A stretch of DNA of 64,000 nucleotides, taken from positions 56,816 to 120,815 of the forward strand of contig NZ_JAYROR010000080.1 in NCBI RefSeq assembly GCF_041911615.1, given 5' to 3'. Each line of letters starts with the position of its first letter. Positions within the stretch are counted from its first letter, which is position 1. The notes below the pieces were generated by a model that was given only the letters and a program-made list of their open reading frames with translations, did no database searches and had not been told where the DNA came from. Position numbers and translations under genes: made by a program. This DNA comes from Zoogloea sp041911615 (GTDB lineage Bacteria; Pseudomonadota; Gammaproteobacteria; Burkholderiales; Rhodocyclaceae). Positions 21,807-30,432 of the stretch are shown piece by piece.

Positions 21807-23897
21807 TTACCAGGTGTAGCGGGCGTTCACCCCGACCATGCCGTTGCGGCCGGGGGCGGGCTCGTAGTAACGGCCGTTGCCGTCGCCGACGATCACCGAG
21901 CCGATGTAGTTGCGGTCGAACAGGTTGTCGACCCGGGCGAACTCGGTGAAGCGCCACGGGCCGGTCTTCTGCTCGGCGGTGAGGCGCAGGTTGGCGATGG
22001 CGTAGGACGGCGCCGGGGTGTCGCTGTTGGCGTCGTTCACGTAGGTGCGGCTGCGGTAGATGCCCTCGACGGCGGCGGTGACGCCGGGCAGCGGCTTCCA
22101 GGCGAGGTCGCCGAAGGCCGAGGTGCGCGGGATGCCCGGCATGGTGTTGCCGGCATCGACCGGGGTGGTGCTGGCAAAGCCTTCGTCGTAGATGGCCCGC
22201 AGCAGGGTGAAGGCGAAACGGCTGGTCAGGTCGCGACGCCAGGCGGTGTCGAAGGCGAGCTCGATGCCCTGGCGCAGGGTCTTGCCGGCGTTCTGGTAGC
22301 TGGTGCGGCCGCCGCTGGAGGCGAGCACGACGAGCTCGTCGTCGGTCTTGACCTGGAAGAGGGCGAGGTTCACGCGGCTGCTGTTGCCGACCAGCGCCTT
22401 CACGCCGGTTTCGAGGTGCAGGCTCTTGGCCGGGTTGAGGCCGAAGTTGAAGCCCGAGCCTGCCGTCGCACCGCTGCCGGAATAGAACATTTCATTCAGC
22501 GTCGGCGTCTCGAAGCCCCGGGCGGCGCTGGCGTAGAGGTTGATCGCCGGGTCGAGCTTGTAGACCACGCCCAGCACCGGTGTGGTCTTGCTGTAGTTGC
22601 GTCCGCCGCCGTCGTTGCCGTTCTGCAGGTACTGGTCGGTGATGTCGAACTTGACGGTGCTGTAGCGCAGGCCGCCGCTCACGCTCCAGTCGCCGCGCTG
22701 CCATTCGCTCTGCACATAGGCGCCGAGGCTCTCGACGTTATCGACCTCCTTGCGGCGCTGGGTGCTCTTCACGCCGAGGTTGTTGTCGTAGCCGGTCCGG
22801 TTGTCCTTGCTCACGTCGTAGTCGGCGCCGACGGTGGTGGTGAGGCGACCGCCGCCGGCGGAGCGGACGGCGATCCAGCGGCCGCCGAAGCCGTAGAAGT
22901 CGCGGTCGAAGTCGACGATGCCGCCCGAGTTCTTGGGGTTCGCGGAAATCGGGATCGCCTGGTACTGGATCACGCTGCGCTGGCCACTGTAGGCGGAGAG
23001 CTGCAGGGTGTCGGCGCCGATGCGGCGTTCGTAGGCCACGCCGCCCTGCAGGTGGTCGATGCTCTTGCGGGTGTCGTAGGTGAGGGCGTTCGGCACCACG
23101 CCGCGCGGGTTGGACTTGTAGCTCGCCCAGTCCAGCCCCAGCGGATCGTCCGCGCGCTGCCAGAAGCCATTGACGACGAAGGTGAGCTTGCTCACGTCGT
23201 CGGGTTTGGTGGTGATCTTGGCGAAGGCCTGCTCGCGGGTGGCGGCGCTGTGGTCGCGGTAGCCGTCGGTCTTGAAGCGGGTGGCGTCGATCACGTAGCC
23301 GAGGCCGTCCAGCTGGCCCTGGGCGCCGAGCTCGGCCTTGGTGGTGCCGTAGCTGCCGGCGGCAAAGCCGCCTTCGACGCTGGGGCGGCCGGCCGGCTTG
23401 CGGGTGAACAGCTGGATCACGCCGCCGGAGTGGTTGCCGTAGATCGCCGAGTAGGGGCCGCGCAGCACTTCCATGCGCTCGGCCACGTCGAGGTTGAAGG
23501 TGGCGGCCTGGCCCTGGCCGTCGGGCATGGAGGCGGGGATGCCGTCGGCGATCAGCTTCACGCCGCGCACGCCGAAGGCCGAGCGGGCGCCGAAGCCGCG
23601 GGTGGAGATCTGCAGATCCTGGGCGTAGTTCTGGCGGTTGTTGGCCACCACGCCGGGCACCGCGACGAGGGCTTCGGAGGCGTTGATGCGGGGCTGGCCG
23701 GCGGTGATCTGGTCGCGGTCGAGCACGTCGATGGAGGCTGGCATGTCGAAGCTGGCGGCCTCGGCGCGGCTGCCGGTGACGACCACCGGGTTGAGGGTCA
23801 GCGGCGTGCCGGCGGTGTCGGCGGCGAGGGCCGGCGCCTGGGCAACGAGGGCGGCCAGGGCGGCGGCGAGGGGCGTGGGATGGAAGCGGGGCGGCAT
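21807..23897 (-). CDS. TonB-dependent outer-membrane receptor
   Basis: The product has 696 residues. It has a Sec signal (LAAALAALVAQAPALA-AD, cleavage near 26) and a TonB-box-like LNPVVVTGSR at ~35-44. A plug domain contains STRGFGARSAFGVRGVKLIA and ERMEVLRGPYSAIYGNHSGG, the standard plug signature. A 22-strand barrel follows and ends in the ARVDNLFDRNYIGS motif. The last residue is Trp instead of the usual Phe, which still fits the BAM C-terminal signal. The short YSAIYGNHSGGVIQLFTRKP region resembles ferric siderophore and PfeA/IrgA-like receptors; the substrate is unknown. It is divergent from the sensor at 24093. Confidence 0.93.
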   Translation of the reverse strand: MPPRFHPTPLAAALAALVAQAPALAADTAGTPLTLNPVVVTGSRAEAASFDMPASIDVLDRDQITAGQPRINASEALVAVPGVVANNRQNYAQDLQISTRGFGARSAFGVRGVKLIADGIPASMPDGQGQAATFNLDVAERMEVLRGPYSAIYGNHSGGVIQLFTRKPAGRPSVEGGFAAGSYGTTKAELGAQGQLDGLGYVIDATRFKTDGYRDHSAATREQAFAKITTKPDDVSKLTFVVNGFWQRADDPLGLDWASYKSNPRGVVPNALTYDTRKSIDHLQGGVAYERRIGADTLQLSAYSGQRSVIQYQAIPISANPKNSGGIVDFDRDFYGFGGRWIAVRSAGGGRLTTTVGADYDVSKDNRTGYDNNLGVKSTQRRKEVDNVESLGAYVQSEWQRGDWSVSGGLRYSTVKFDITDQYLQNGNDGGGRNYSKTTPVLGVVYKLDPAINLYASAARGFETPTLNEMFYSGSGATAGSGFNFGLNPAKSLHLETGVKALVGNSSRVNLALFQVKTDDELVVLASSGGRTSYQNAGKTLRQGIELAFDTAWRRDLTSRFAFTLLRAIYDEGFASTTPVDAGNTMPGIPRTSAFGDLAWKPLPGVTAAVEGIYRSRTYVNDANSDTPAPSYAIANLRLTAEQKTGPWRFTEFARVDNLFDRNYIGSVIVGDGNGRYYEPAPGRNGMVGVNARYTW

Positions 23898-24092
23898 GGG
23901 CGGTGTCTCCGGATGTTCTTGTGCGCGGCGGCTGCCGCGAGGCCGGCGCCAACCTTAGCCGAAGGCGTGGCCGGCGCGCATCAAGAAAATCGTGATTCCC
24001 GCCCCGTCGCCGGGCGCAATTCGCTGTACGGACACTCACCGCCGCGGGCGGCGCTGGTTATACTTCGCGCTATTCACGAGGAATAGTCCCGC

Positions 24093-26120
24093 ATGCCGAC
24101 GATCCACCGGCTCTCCGTCCCTGCCTGCTTCAGGTTTGCGCTTGGCGTTGCCGTGGGGCTGTGGCTGTGGTTGCCGCCACCGCTGGCCGCGGCCACGGCG
24201 GTGACGCTGCAATTGCGCTGGCAGCATGCCTTCCAGTTCGCGGGCTACTACGCGGCGCAGCAGCTCGGCTACTACCGGGAGGCCGGACTCGAGGTGAAGA
24301 TCGTCGAGGCGCGGCCGGGGCTGGACGTGGTTGCCGAGGTGGTCGACGGCCGGGCCGACTTCGGCGTCGGTTCCAACGGGCTGCTGATCGACCGGTTCGC
24401 CGGCAAGCCGGTGGTGGTGCTGGCGGCGGTCTTCCAGCATTCGCCGCTGGTCTTCATCGCCCGCCGCGACGCGGGCATCGACACGCTGCGCGACCTGGTC
24501 GGCAAGCGGGTGATGCTCGAGCCCGGCGCCGACGAGCTGCTGGCCTACCTGCGCAAGGAGCACGTCGCCGTCGAGCGCCTGCGCTTGATCCAGCACAGCT
24601 ACTCGCCGGCGTCGCTCGTCGAGGGCCGCGTCGATGCGATGAGCGCCTACGCCTCCAACGAGCCGTACTTCGTCGACGCGGCCGGCATCGATTACCAGCT
24701 GTTCTCGCCGCGCACCGCCGGCATCGATTTCTACGGCGACAACCTGTTCACCACCGAGCACCTGATTCGCGACAACCCGGTGCTGGTGCGTGCGTTCCGC
24801 GAGGCCAGCCTGCGTGGCTGGCGCTACGCGCTGGCCCATCCGGACGAGATCGCGGCGCTGATCCACGCGCAGTATTCGCCCGCCAAGCCGCTGGATTTCT
24901 TCGTGTTCGAGGCGCGCCGCACGATCCCGCTGATCCGCCCCGATCTGCTCGAAGTGGGCTACATGAGCGTCGACCGCTGGCGCCGTATCGCCGACGCGTA
25001 TGCCGAGATGGGCATGCTGCCTCCGCGTTTCGATTTTCGCGGTTTCCTGTACGAGCCCGCGCGGGACGATCTGGACGGTCTTCGCAACTGGCTCGGTGCG
25101 GCGCTGGTGCTGATCGCCGCGGTGAGCGTGCTGGCGGCCTACATCCACCGCATCAACCTGCGCCTGCAGCGCAGCGTGGCGGCGGCGCAGCAGGCGGCCG
25201 AGCGCTTGCAGGCCAGCGAGGAGAAATACCGCCTGCTCGCCGAGACGATGAAGGACGTGGTGTGGACCGTCGATACCGACACCTTGCGCTTCACCTACGT
25301 GAGCCCGTCCATCGAGCGGATGCGCGGTTACACGCCGGCCGAGATCGCCGCCCTCAGTTTCGACGCCACCTTCCAGCCCGGCGACGCCGAGCGCATCCGC
25401 GGCCTGGTGCGCCAGCGTGTCCAGGCCTTCCTCGCCGATCCGACCGGCAAGCCGCACTTCTACACCGACGAGATGGAAAAGCCGCGCAAGGGAGGCGGCA
25501 GCGTGTGGGTCGAGGTGGTGTCCACCTATTGCCGCAATCCGCGCAGCGGCAAGGTCGAGCTGCACGGGGTCAGCCGCGACATCTCGGAGCGCCGCGCCAG
25601 TCAGGCTCGCATCGCCTACCTGGCCGAGCACGACATGCTCACCGACCTGCCCAACCGCAATCTCGTCACCGACCGCCTGCGTCAGGCCCTCGCCGCCGCG
25701 CGCCGGAACCGCCATCGGGTGGCCTTGTTGTACATCGACCTCGACCGCTTCAAGCCGGTGAACGACGCCTACGGCCATGCGGTGGGCGACGCGCTGCTGC
25801 GCGAGGCGGCGGTGCGGATGCGCGCCTGCGTGCGCGAGTCCGACACGGTGGGGCGCTTCGGGGGCGACGAGTTCGTGGTGCTGTTGCCCAACGTCGAGGC
25901 CGTGCCGGACGCCCAGCGGGTCGCCGAGAAGATCCGCGTGGCCCTGGGTGAGCCCTTCGTCATCGCCGGGGTGCGTCTCGAGGTGTCGTCGAGCGTCGGC
26001 ATCGCCCTCTATCCCGAGCACGGGGGCGACGACGTCGCGCTGCTGCTCCACGCCGACAGTGCGATGTACGACGCCAAGCACGGCGGGCGCAACCGCGTCG
26101 CGGTGTTCGGCGGCGCCTGA
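24093..26120 (+). CDS. Membrane sensor: NMT1/THI5-like binding domain - PAS - GGDEF diguanylate cyclase
   Basis: The product has 675 residues. A signal/anchor precedes a periplasmic NMT1/THI5-like binding domain (~36-325; QLRWQHAFQFAGYYAAQQLG and GRADFGVGSNGLLIDRFAG). One transmembrane helix follows (~332-352), then a PAS domain (~375-500) and a GGDEF domain (~510-670). The catalytic motif GGDEF is intact at 590-594, and an inhibitory I-site RESD lies at 581-584, exactly five residues upstream. The protein should make c-di-GMP in response to a small molecule bound in the periplasm, possibly a pyrimidine or amine. A TATACT -10-like hexamer lies at 24059. The divergent TonB receptor may deliver the ligand. 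Confidence 0.92.
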   Translation: MPTIHRLSVPACFRFALGVAVGLWLWLPPPLAAATAVTLQLRWQHAFQFAGYYAAQQLGYYREAGLEVKIVEARPGLDVVAEVVDGRADFGVGSNGLLIDRFAGKPVVVLAAVFQHSPLVFIARRDAGIDTLRDLVGKRVMLEPGADELLAYLRKEHVAVERLRLIQHSYSPASLVEGRVDAMSAYASNEPYFVDAAGIDYQLFSPRTAGIDFYGDNLFTTEHLIRDNPVLVRAFREASLRGWRYALAHPDEIAALIHAQYSPAKPLDFFVFEARRTIPLIRPDLLEVGYMSVDRWRRIADAYAEMGMLPPRFDFRGFLYEPARDDLDGLRNWLGAALVLIAAVSVLAAYIHRINLRLQRSVAAAQQAAERLQASEEKYRLLAETMKDVVWTVDTDTLRFTYVSPSIERMRGYTPAEIAALSFDATFQPGDAERIRGLVRQRVQAFLADPTGKPHFYTDEMEKPRKGGGSVWVEVVSTYCRNPRSGKVELHGVSRDISERRASQARIAYLAEHDMLTDLPNRNLVTDRLRQALAAARRNRHRVALLYIDLDRFKPVNDAYGHAVGDALLREAAVRMRACVRESDTVGRFGGDEFVVLLPNVEAVPDAQRVAEKIRVALGEPFVIAGVRLEVSSSVGIALYPEHGGDDVALLLHADSAMYDAKHGGRNRVAVFGGA

Positions 26121-26283
26121 ACGCGGCGCCGGCCGACGCAAACGCTTACAGTTGCTTACCGCTCGCCAGCCGGGCGACGCCTACATTTCCCGTCTTCCAA
26201 ACGTGCCGTCCTGCGCGGCGGCCTGCGTCCGTCGGTGTTAGTTTCGGCGGACCATCACATGAACGGGGAAGGACGGCATTCCA

Positions 26284-26805
26284 ATGAAAAAAATCTTTTG
26301 TGCGGCGCTGCTCGGCGCCCTGGCTCAAGGGGCAATGGCGGCCGACGTGGGCGTCTCGATCAGCATCGGCGACCCCAATTTCTACGGTCGGCTCGACATC
26401 GGCAGCTTTCCGCGGCCGGTGCTGATGTACCCGCAGCCAGTGGTGATCCAGCCGGCGCCCTACGGCGTGGCCCGTGCGCCGCTGTACCTGCGCGTGCCGC
26501 CCGGCCACGCCCGCGACTGGCGGCGCTACTGAGGCCGCTACGACGCCTGTGGCGCGCCGGTGTATTTCGTGCAGGACACCTGGTATCGCAATGTTTACGC
26601 GCCGCGCTACCGGGCCGATCACGGCTACCCGGGCGACCGCTACGACGAGCGCCGGGATCGCCGCGAGGATCGCTTCGACGACCGGCGCGACCGCCGCGAA
26701 GCGCGTTTCGACGACCGTCGGGAACGGCGTGACGAGCGTTTCGACGGGCGCGGCTGGCAGGGCGGCGAGCACGGTCATGGCCACGGCCACGGTCGCCACG
26801 ACTGA
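26284..26805 (+). pseudogene. Secreted Arg/Asp-repeat protein gene interrupted by an in-frame TGA
   Basis: The first 82 codons encode a signal peptide (MKKIFCAALLGALAQGAMA) and a conserved segment ending LYLRVPPGHARDWRRY. TGA at 26530-26532 then interrupts, and the same frame continues as GRYDACGAPVYFVQDTWYRN and a long Arg/Asp-rich tail to the stop at 26803-26805. From memory, homologues in betaproteobacteria read through here with a Cys before GRYDACG, so TGC to TGA is the simplest cause. The tail carries three 33-bp repeats (RRDRRExRFD-type) and a His/Gly-rich end. It is probably an envelope protein of unknown role. A sequencing error cannot be excluded. Confidence 0.75.
26644..26742 (+). 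repeat. Three tandem 33-bp coding repeats
   Basis: Units at 26644-26676, 26677-26709 and 26710-26742 encode D(E/D)RR(D/E)RR(E/D)xRF. They lie in the tail of the broken secreted-protein gene. Units differ mostly by synonymous or conservative changes, so the charge pattern was under selection before the stop appeared. Confidence 0.8.
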
Positions 26806-26824
26806 TCCGCGTCGGGACGGCGGC

Positions 26825-26838
26825 CTGTTCCCGATCAA
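26825..26838 (+). promoter_or_regulatory. FNR/DNR-like box upstream of nnrS
   Basis: CTGTT-CCCG-ATCAA matches TTGAT-N4-ATCAA at 8 of 10 positions, with a perfect right half. Its centre is about 92 bp before the nnrS ATG, so a start site 41.5 bp downstream would leave a ~50 bp leader, as in class II activation. The same CCGATCAAGG core occurs before the FmdE-like and norE genes. Confidence 0.5.
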
Positions 26839-26923
26839 GGCCGGGGCGGACGCCGCGGCGTAGGCTCGGGTCTGCGTCGGCCGCCGGTCGGCGGATCGAA
26901 CCCCAGCCTATTGCGGAGCCGTC

Positions 26924-28084
26924 ATGAAAATCGCTGCCCAGCCCCTGTGGCTCGTCGGCTTTCGTCCTTTCTTCCTGCTCGCCTGCGTGGCCGGTGCCGG
27001 CCTGCCGGTGCTGTGGGCGCTGATGTTCTCCGGCCATCTGCCGGCGCCGGTCGGGCGTTTCACACCTGTGCAGTGGCACGCCCACGAGATGTTCTTCGGC
27101 TTCGGCTGGGCGGTGCTGGGTGGCTTTCTGCTCACCGCCACCAAGAACTGGGTGCAGGTGCGCGGCTACCACGGTGCGGCGCTGGTCGCGCTGGTGGCGG
27201 CTTGGGTGTTCGAGCGTGTGGGCATGGCCTTCGGCGGCGGTTGGCCGGACGGGTTGTTCTGGCTGTCGAACCTCGGGTTCATCGGCGCCATCGTGGCGAT
27301 GCTGCTGGTCACCCTGCTGCGACACCGGGCGAACGACAGCTTCCGCGACAATTATTTCTTTCTGGTGGTGCTGCCGGCCTTCGTCGCGGCCAAGCTGCTG
27401 ATTCTGGATGCCGATCACTTCCTGGCCGGCGCCACGATGGCCATCGGACTGTTCCGCATGGCCTTTTTGGTAATGCTCGAACGCACCCTGACCCAGTTCA
27501 TGAAGGGCGTCTTCCAGGTCGACATCCTGCGCGATCCGCGTCTCGACGCGGCGATCAAGTTTTCGGCGCTGCTCCTGGTGCTGCAGCCCTGGCTGCCGGG
27601 CTGGCTCGTCGGGGCACTGCAGCTCGTCTGCGCGGTGTTGCTGCTGGCGCGTTTCGCCCGCTGGAGGCCGGGTCTGGCGATGACGCGCATCGAGCTGGCG
27701 GTGATGTACGTGGGCTACCTGGCGATCGCCGCCCAGCTCCTCGTCGATCTCGTCGGGCGTGCGATGGCGCTGCAGTGGGTCGGCAGCGTGTCGGTGCATC
27801 TGTTCACCCTCGGCGTGATGGGCCTGATCATCCCGCCAATGCTGGTGCGCATCTCCAAGGGGCACACCGGCCGCAAGGTGGCCTTCGACGCCGGCGACAA
27901 GGCGTTGATCTGGATCATGCTGGCGGCGTTGGTGGCGCGGGTGGGGCTGCCGCAGCTCGCGCCGGGCCTTTACGTAGGCTGGGTGCATCTGGCCGCCTGC
28001 GGCTGGTTGCTGTGCTTCGGCGTTCTCGGCGTGCGGATGTTCCCGCGCCTGGTAGCGCCACGCATCGACGGCAAGGAACATTGA
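26924..28084 (+). CDS. nnrS: NnrS family heme-copper membrane protein
   Basis: This 386-residue, 12-helix membrane protein has the NnrS hallmarks: an N-terminal PLWLVGFRPFFLLA, a conserved VQWHAHEMFFGFGWAVLGGF with the H-A-H-E metal/heme ligands, LTATKNW, and a late SVHLFTLGVMGLIIPPMLVR with another histidine. NnrS proteins protect cells against nitric oxide and are controlled by NO-sensing FNR-type regulators. The gene has an FNR/DNR-like box upstream and lies near norE-norF, consistent with denitrification. It is unlinked to nirK/nirS in this window. Confidence 0.93.
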   Translation: MKIAAQPLWLVGFRPFFLLACVAGAGLPVLWALMFSGHLPAPVGRFTPVQWHAHEMFFGFGWAVLGGFLLTATKNWVQVRGYHGAALVALVAAWVFERVGMAFGGGWPDGLFWLSNLGFIGAIVAMLLVTLLRHRANDSFRDNYFFLVVLPAFVAAKLLILDADHFLAGATMAIGLFRMAFLVMLERTLTQFMKGVFQVDILRDPRLDAAIKFSALLLVLQPWLPGWLVGALQLVCAVLLLARFARWRPGLAMTRIELAVMYVGYLAIAAQLLVDLVGRAMALQWVGSVSVHLFTLGVMGLIIPPMLVRISKGHTGRKVAFDAGDKALIWIMLAALVARVGLPQLAPGLYVGWVHLAACGWLLCFGVLGVRMFPRLVAPRIDGKEH

Positions 28085-28108
28085 ACGCCAGGGTTTGGGC
28101 GTCGCGGC

Positions 28109-28122
28109 CTATCGCCGATCAA
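28109..28122 (+). promoter_or_regulatory. FNR/DNR-like half-site upstream of the FmdE-like gene
   Basis: CTATC-GCCG-ATCAA has a perfect right half and a weak left half (about 7 of 10 if the fifth base may be T or C). It lies in the 99 bp gap after nnrS, 61 bp before the ATG. The CCGATCAAGG core is identical to that of the nnrS and norE sites. Confidence 0.35.
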
Positions 28123-28183
28123 GGCGTCGGCGCGGCGGCGGCCCTAGCCTGAACGCCAGTCCCGCGATCTGTCTGGAGCCCTC

Positions 28184-28795
28184 ATGCACTACCCGGAGTT
28201 CTTCGATCTCGTCCCCCGCCTGCGCCTCGTCGATCCGCTGGCCGAGTTTCTCGGCGCCTGCGAGGGCGGGGTCATCGAATACGGCTACGTCGACGCCGTG
28301 AAGCTGGCCGGCCATTCGTGCCCGACGGTGGCGAGCGCCTACTGGCTCACCCGCCAGGCGCTCGTCGCGCTGTACGGCGACGCGTTGCCCGAGCGCGGTG
28401 GCGTGCGGGCGAGCTTTCGCGACAGCCGGGTGAACGGCGTCACCGGCGTCATCGCCAACGTGGTGTCGATGCTCACCGGCGCCACCGCCGACACCGGCTT
28501 CAAGGGCCTTGCCGGGCGCTTCGACCGCCGCAACCTGCTCGCCTTCGATGCCGAGCAAGCCCTCGATCTGCGCTTCTGTCGCGTCGATACCGGCGCCGCC
28601 GTCGATGCCGCGGCGCATCTGCGCCACGTTCCGGCCGACCCGCAGATGGCGCCCCTGATGCAGCGCTGTCTCGCTGGCGCGGCCGATCCGGCCGAGGCCG
28701 CACAGTTTGCGGCCTTGTGGCAGGCGCGGGTGCGGCGGGTGTTGCTGACGCACGGCGACGATCCCGAGGTGTTCGTGATCCGCCGGGCAGGCTGA
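28184..28795 (+). CDS. FmdE-like (formylmethanofuran dehydrogenase E region) protein
   Basis: This 203-residue protein has the GHSCPTVASAYWLTRQALVA block near residue 45, where His-Ser-Cys resembles the metal/heme site of FmdE-like proteins. GVTGVIANVVSMLTGATADT and GFKGLAGRFDRRNLLAF follow. It has no signal peptide or membrane helix. It is next to nnrS and the DUF6306-type gene, and has its own FNR-like half-site. The biochemical role is unknown; a part in heme/NO or redox metabolism is inferred from context. Confidence 0.72.
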   Translation: MHYPEFFDLVPRLRLVDPLAEFLGACEGGVIEYGYVDAVKLAGHSCPTVASAYWLTRQALVALYGDALPERGGVRASFRDSRVNGVTGVIANVVSMLTGATADTGFKGLAGRFDRRNLLAFDAEQALDLRFCRVDTGAAVDAAAHLRHVPADPQMAPLMQRCLAGAADPAEAAQFAALWQARVRRVLLTHGDDPEVFVIRRAG

Positions 28796-28807
28796 AGGGA
28801 GGCCGAG

Positions 28808-29365
28808 ATGAAAGAGTCGCGCATTCCGCCTGCCGCCGAGCCCGCCGATGGGGCCGACGTGGCGCCCGGGCTGTCGTCGCCGCCGTGTTACGCCGCCGAG
28901 TTTCCGGGGTACTTCGGCGAGGGCGCGGGTGGCCCCGAGGCGCCCGATCCGTTGCTGATCGAGCGCCTCAACGCGCTGCTCGAGGCCGAGCGAGCCGGTG
29001 CCCGCGTGCTGGCGGTGCTGCGCGACAGCCTCGACGGCCGTTCGGCGGCGCGCAGCCTGCTCGAACGCCTGCAGAAGGACGAAGGCGCCAACGCCGTGCT
29101 GCTGTACAAGACGATCCAGCGCCTGGGGGGCGTGGCGTCCCACGAAACCGGCGCCTTCGTCCAGAAGACGCTCGCCGTCGAGGGGCTCGCCGCGCGCCTG
29201 CGCTTCGTCAATCGGGGCCAGGACTGGGTCGTGCGCAAGATTGTCGAACTGCTGCCGACGGTGTCCGACCCGGTCGCGCGGACGATGCTGGAGGACATGC
29301 GCCGCGCCCACGAGGACAACATCGCCGCCTGCGAGGCGCTGCTCGCCACCGGCCACGCCGGCTGA
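28808..29365 (+). CDS. Ferritin-like protein, DUF6306 type
   Basis: This 185-residue protein starts 12 bp after the FmdE-like gene with GGGAGGCC upstream. After a disordered Pro-rich N-terminus it has four predicted helices: LIERLNALLEAERAGARVLA, the DEGANAVLLYKTIQRLGG helix, RLRFVNRGQDWVVRKIVELL and MRRAHEDNIAACEALL. The E..R / H..N..C pattern and helix count suggest a ferritin-like four-helix bundle. DUF6306 proteins have no proven function. Co-location with nnrS suggests response to NO or redox stress. Confidence 0.7.
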   Translation: MKESRIPPAAEPADGADVAPGLSSPPCYAAEFPGYFGEGAGGPEAPDPLLIERLNALLEAERAGARVLAVLRDSLDGRSAARSLLERLQKDEGANAVLLYKTIQRLGGVASHETGAFVQKTLAVEGLAARLRFVNRGQDWVVRKIVELLPTVSDPVARTMLEDMRRAHEDNIAACEALLATGHAG

Positions 29366-29377
29366 ACCCGCCCCGGG

Positions 29378-30286
29378 CTAGCCGGGACACACCTTCCAGA
29401 GCAGTTCGCGCAGCCAGCTTACCGCCGGGTCCACGTGATTGCGCGGATGCCAGGCCAGGCGCAGGCCAAAGCCGCGATCGCTGAACGGTAGCTCGAACAT
29501 GTCGAGCACGTCGGTGAAGCGGCTCATCAGCATCGACGGCAGCGTGCACACGTAGTCCGAGTTGCGCAGGATCTCCGGCACCAGCATGAATTTTTCCACC
29601 GAGAGCACCACGCTGCGCGTCCGCCCCAGCGCCGCCAGGGTTTCGTCCACGTAGCCGCTCATGCTGCCGCCGATCTCGGTGACCAGCACGTGCTGCTGGG
29701 TGCAGTACGCGTCCAGGTCGAGGGGGCCGCTGCCGCGCGGATGGCCCTTGCGCTGGGCCATCACGAAACGCCCGTAGAGCAGCGGACGGGTCTTCATCGC
29801 CGTCGGCACCATGCGCTCCGACGCCAGCAGCAGATCGACCTCGCCGCGTTCGAGCTGCGCACCGATCATCGCCACGTCGGGGCTGCGAAAGGCGATGCGC
29901 ACGCCCGGCCCGGCGTGGGCGGAGAGCTTTTCGATCAACGGCAGTCCCAGCACCACCATCGCGGTGTCGTTCACCGCGAGCTGAAAGGTCCGCGCATCGG
30001 CGAAGGGGTCGAAGCTCGGGCGGTGCTGCACCACCGATTCCAGATCCTTCAGCGCCGAATGCAGCGCCGGGCCCAGGGCCAGCGCGCGGGCGGTGGGGGT
30101 CATGCCGCGGCCGGTCTCGGCGGGCAGCAGCAGCGGATCGTCGAACAACTGGCGCAGTCGGGCGAGCTGGGCCGATAACGCCGGCTGGCTGACGTGCAGG
30201 CGCCGCGCGGCGCGGGTCACGTTGCATTCGGCGAGCAGCGCATCAAGGGACACGAGCAGGTTGAGGTCGATCTGGCGCAGGTCCAT
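29378..30286 (-). CDS. LysR family transcriptional regulator
   Basis: This 302-residue protein begins MDLRQIDLNLLVSLDALLAE and has the LysR helix-turn-helix at ~18-40 (NVTRAARRLHVSQPALSAQL), then a periplasmic-binding-fold sensor domain from ~95 onward. The DLNLLV/ARRL pattern places it in the NodD-like subgroup, common near catabolic genes. It is divergent from the small gene at 30433 and the aldehyde dehydrogenase at 30779, the likely targets. The 146 bp between them is AT-rich around 30322-30345, where LysR boxes and a promoter would lie. Confidence 0.92.
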   Translation of the reverse strand: MDLRQIDLNLLVSLDALLAECNVTRAARRLHVSQPALSAQLARLRQLFDDPLLLPAETGRGMTPTARALALGPALHSALKDLESVVQHRPSFDPFADARTFQLAVNDTAMVVLGLPLIEKLSAHAGPGVRIAFRSPDVAMIGAQLERGEVDLLLASERMVPTAMKTRPLLYGRFVMAQRKGHPRGSGPLDLDAYCTQQHVLVTEIGGSMSGYVDETLAALGRTRSVVLSVEKFMLVPEILRNSDYVCTLPSMLMSRFTDVLDMFELPFSDRGFGLRLAWHPRNHVDPAVSWLRELLWKVCPG

Positions 30287-30432
30287 GGGTGGCTATCCGC
30301 CAAGGTTATGGGTCAAATACCAATAATCGATTTCTAATATATGTGGGGATTCCCTAAACTGCAATCGTCACCTGCCCGTCAGCGTCTTCCGGCTTTTCGG
30401 AGGATGGCGGGGCGACAGCGAAAGGAGTGCAA
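30287..30432. promoter_or_regulatory. Divergent LysR / small-gene promoter region
   Basis: This 146 bp gap separates divergent starts. It contains a locally AT-rich stretch (30322-30345, with TCAAATACC, AATCGATT and CTAATATATG). AATCGATT is a short palindrome that could be part of a LysR T-N11-A box. Exact -35/-10 pairs are not clear. Confidence 0.5.

Noticed and set aside
21774..24086. Plus-strand 770-codon frame over the TonB receptor
   Set aside because: The minus-strand frame has a signal peptide, plug and barrel motifs. The plus frame is a Gly/Ala/Val/His-rich mirror with no motif.
23898..24092. Riboswitch (for example TPP or cobalamin) between the TonB receptor and the THI5-like sensor
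   Set aside because: I looked for conserved riboswitch core sequences because of the neighbouring genes and saw none; only a -10-like TATACT is present.
24036..26141. Minus-strand 701-codon frame over the sensor gene
   Set aside because: It is a codon-bias shadow of the GGDEF protein; low-complexity Arg/His/Gln content and no domain.
26530..26532. Selenocysteine reading of the in-frame TGA
   Set aside because: No SECIS-like hairpin is evident after the codon and the recalled family has ordinary Cys there; mutation or sequencing error is simpler.
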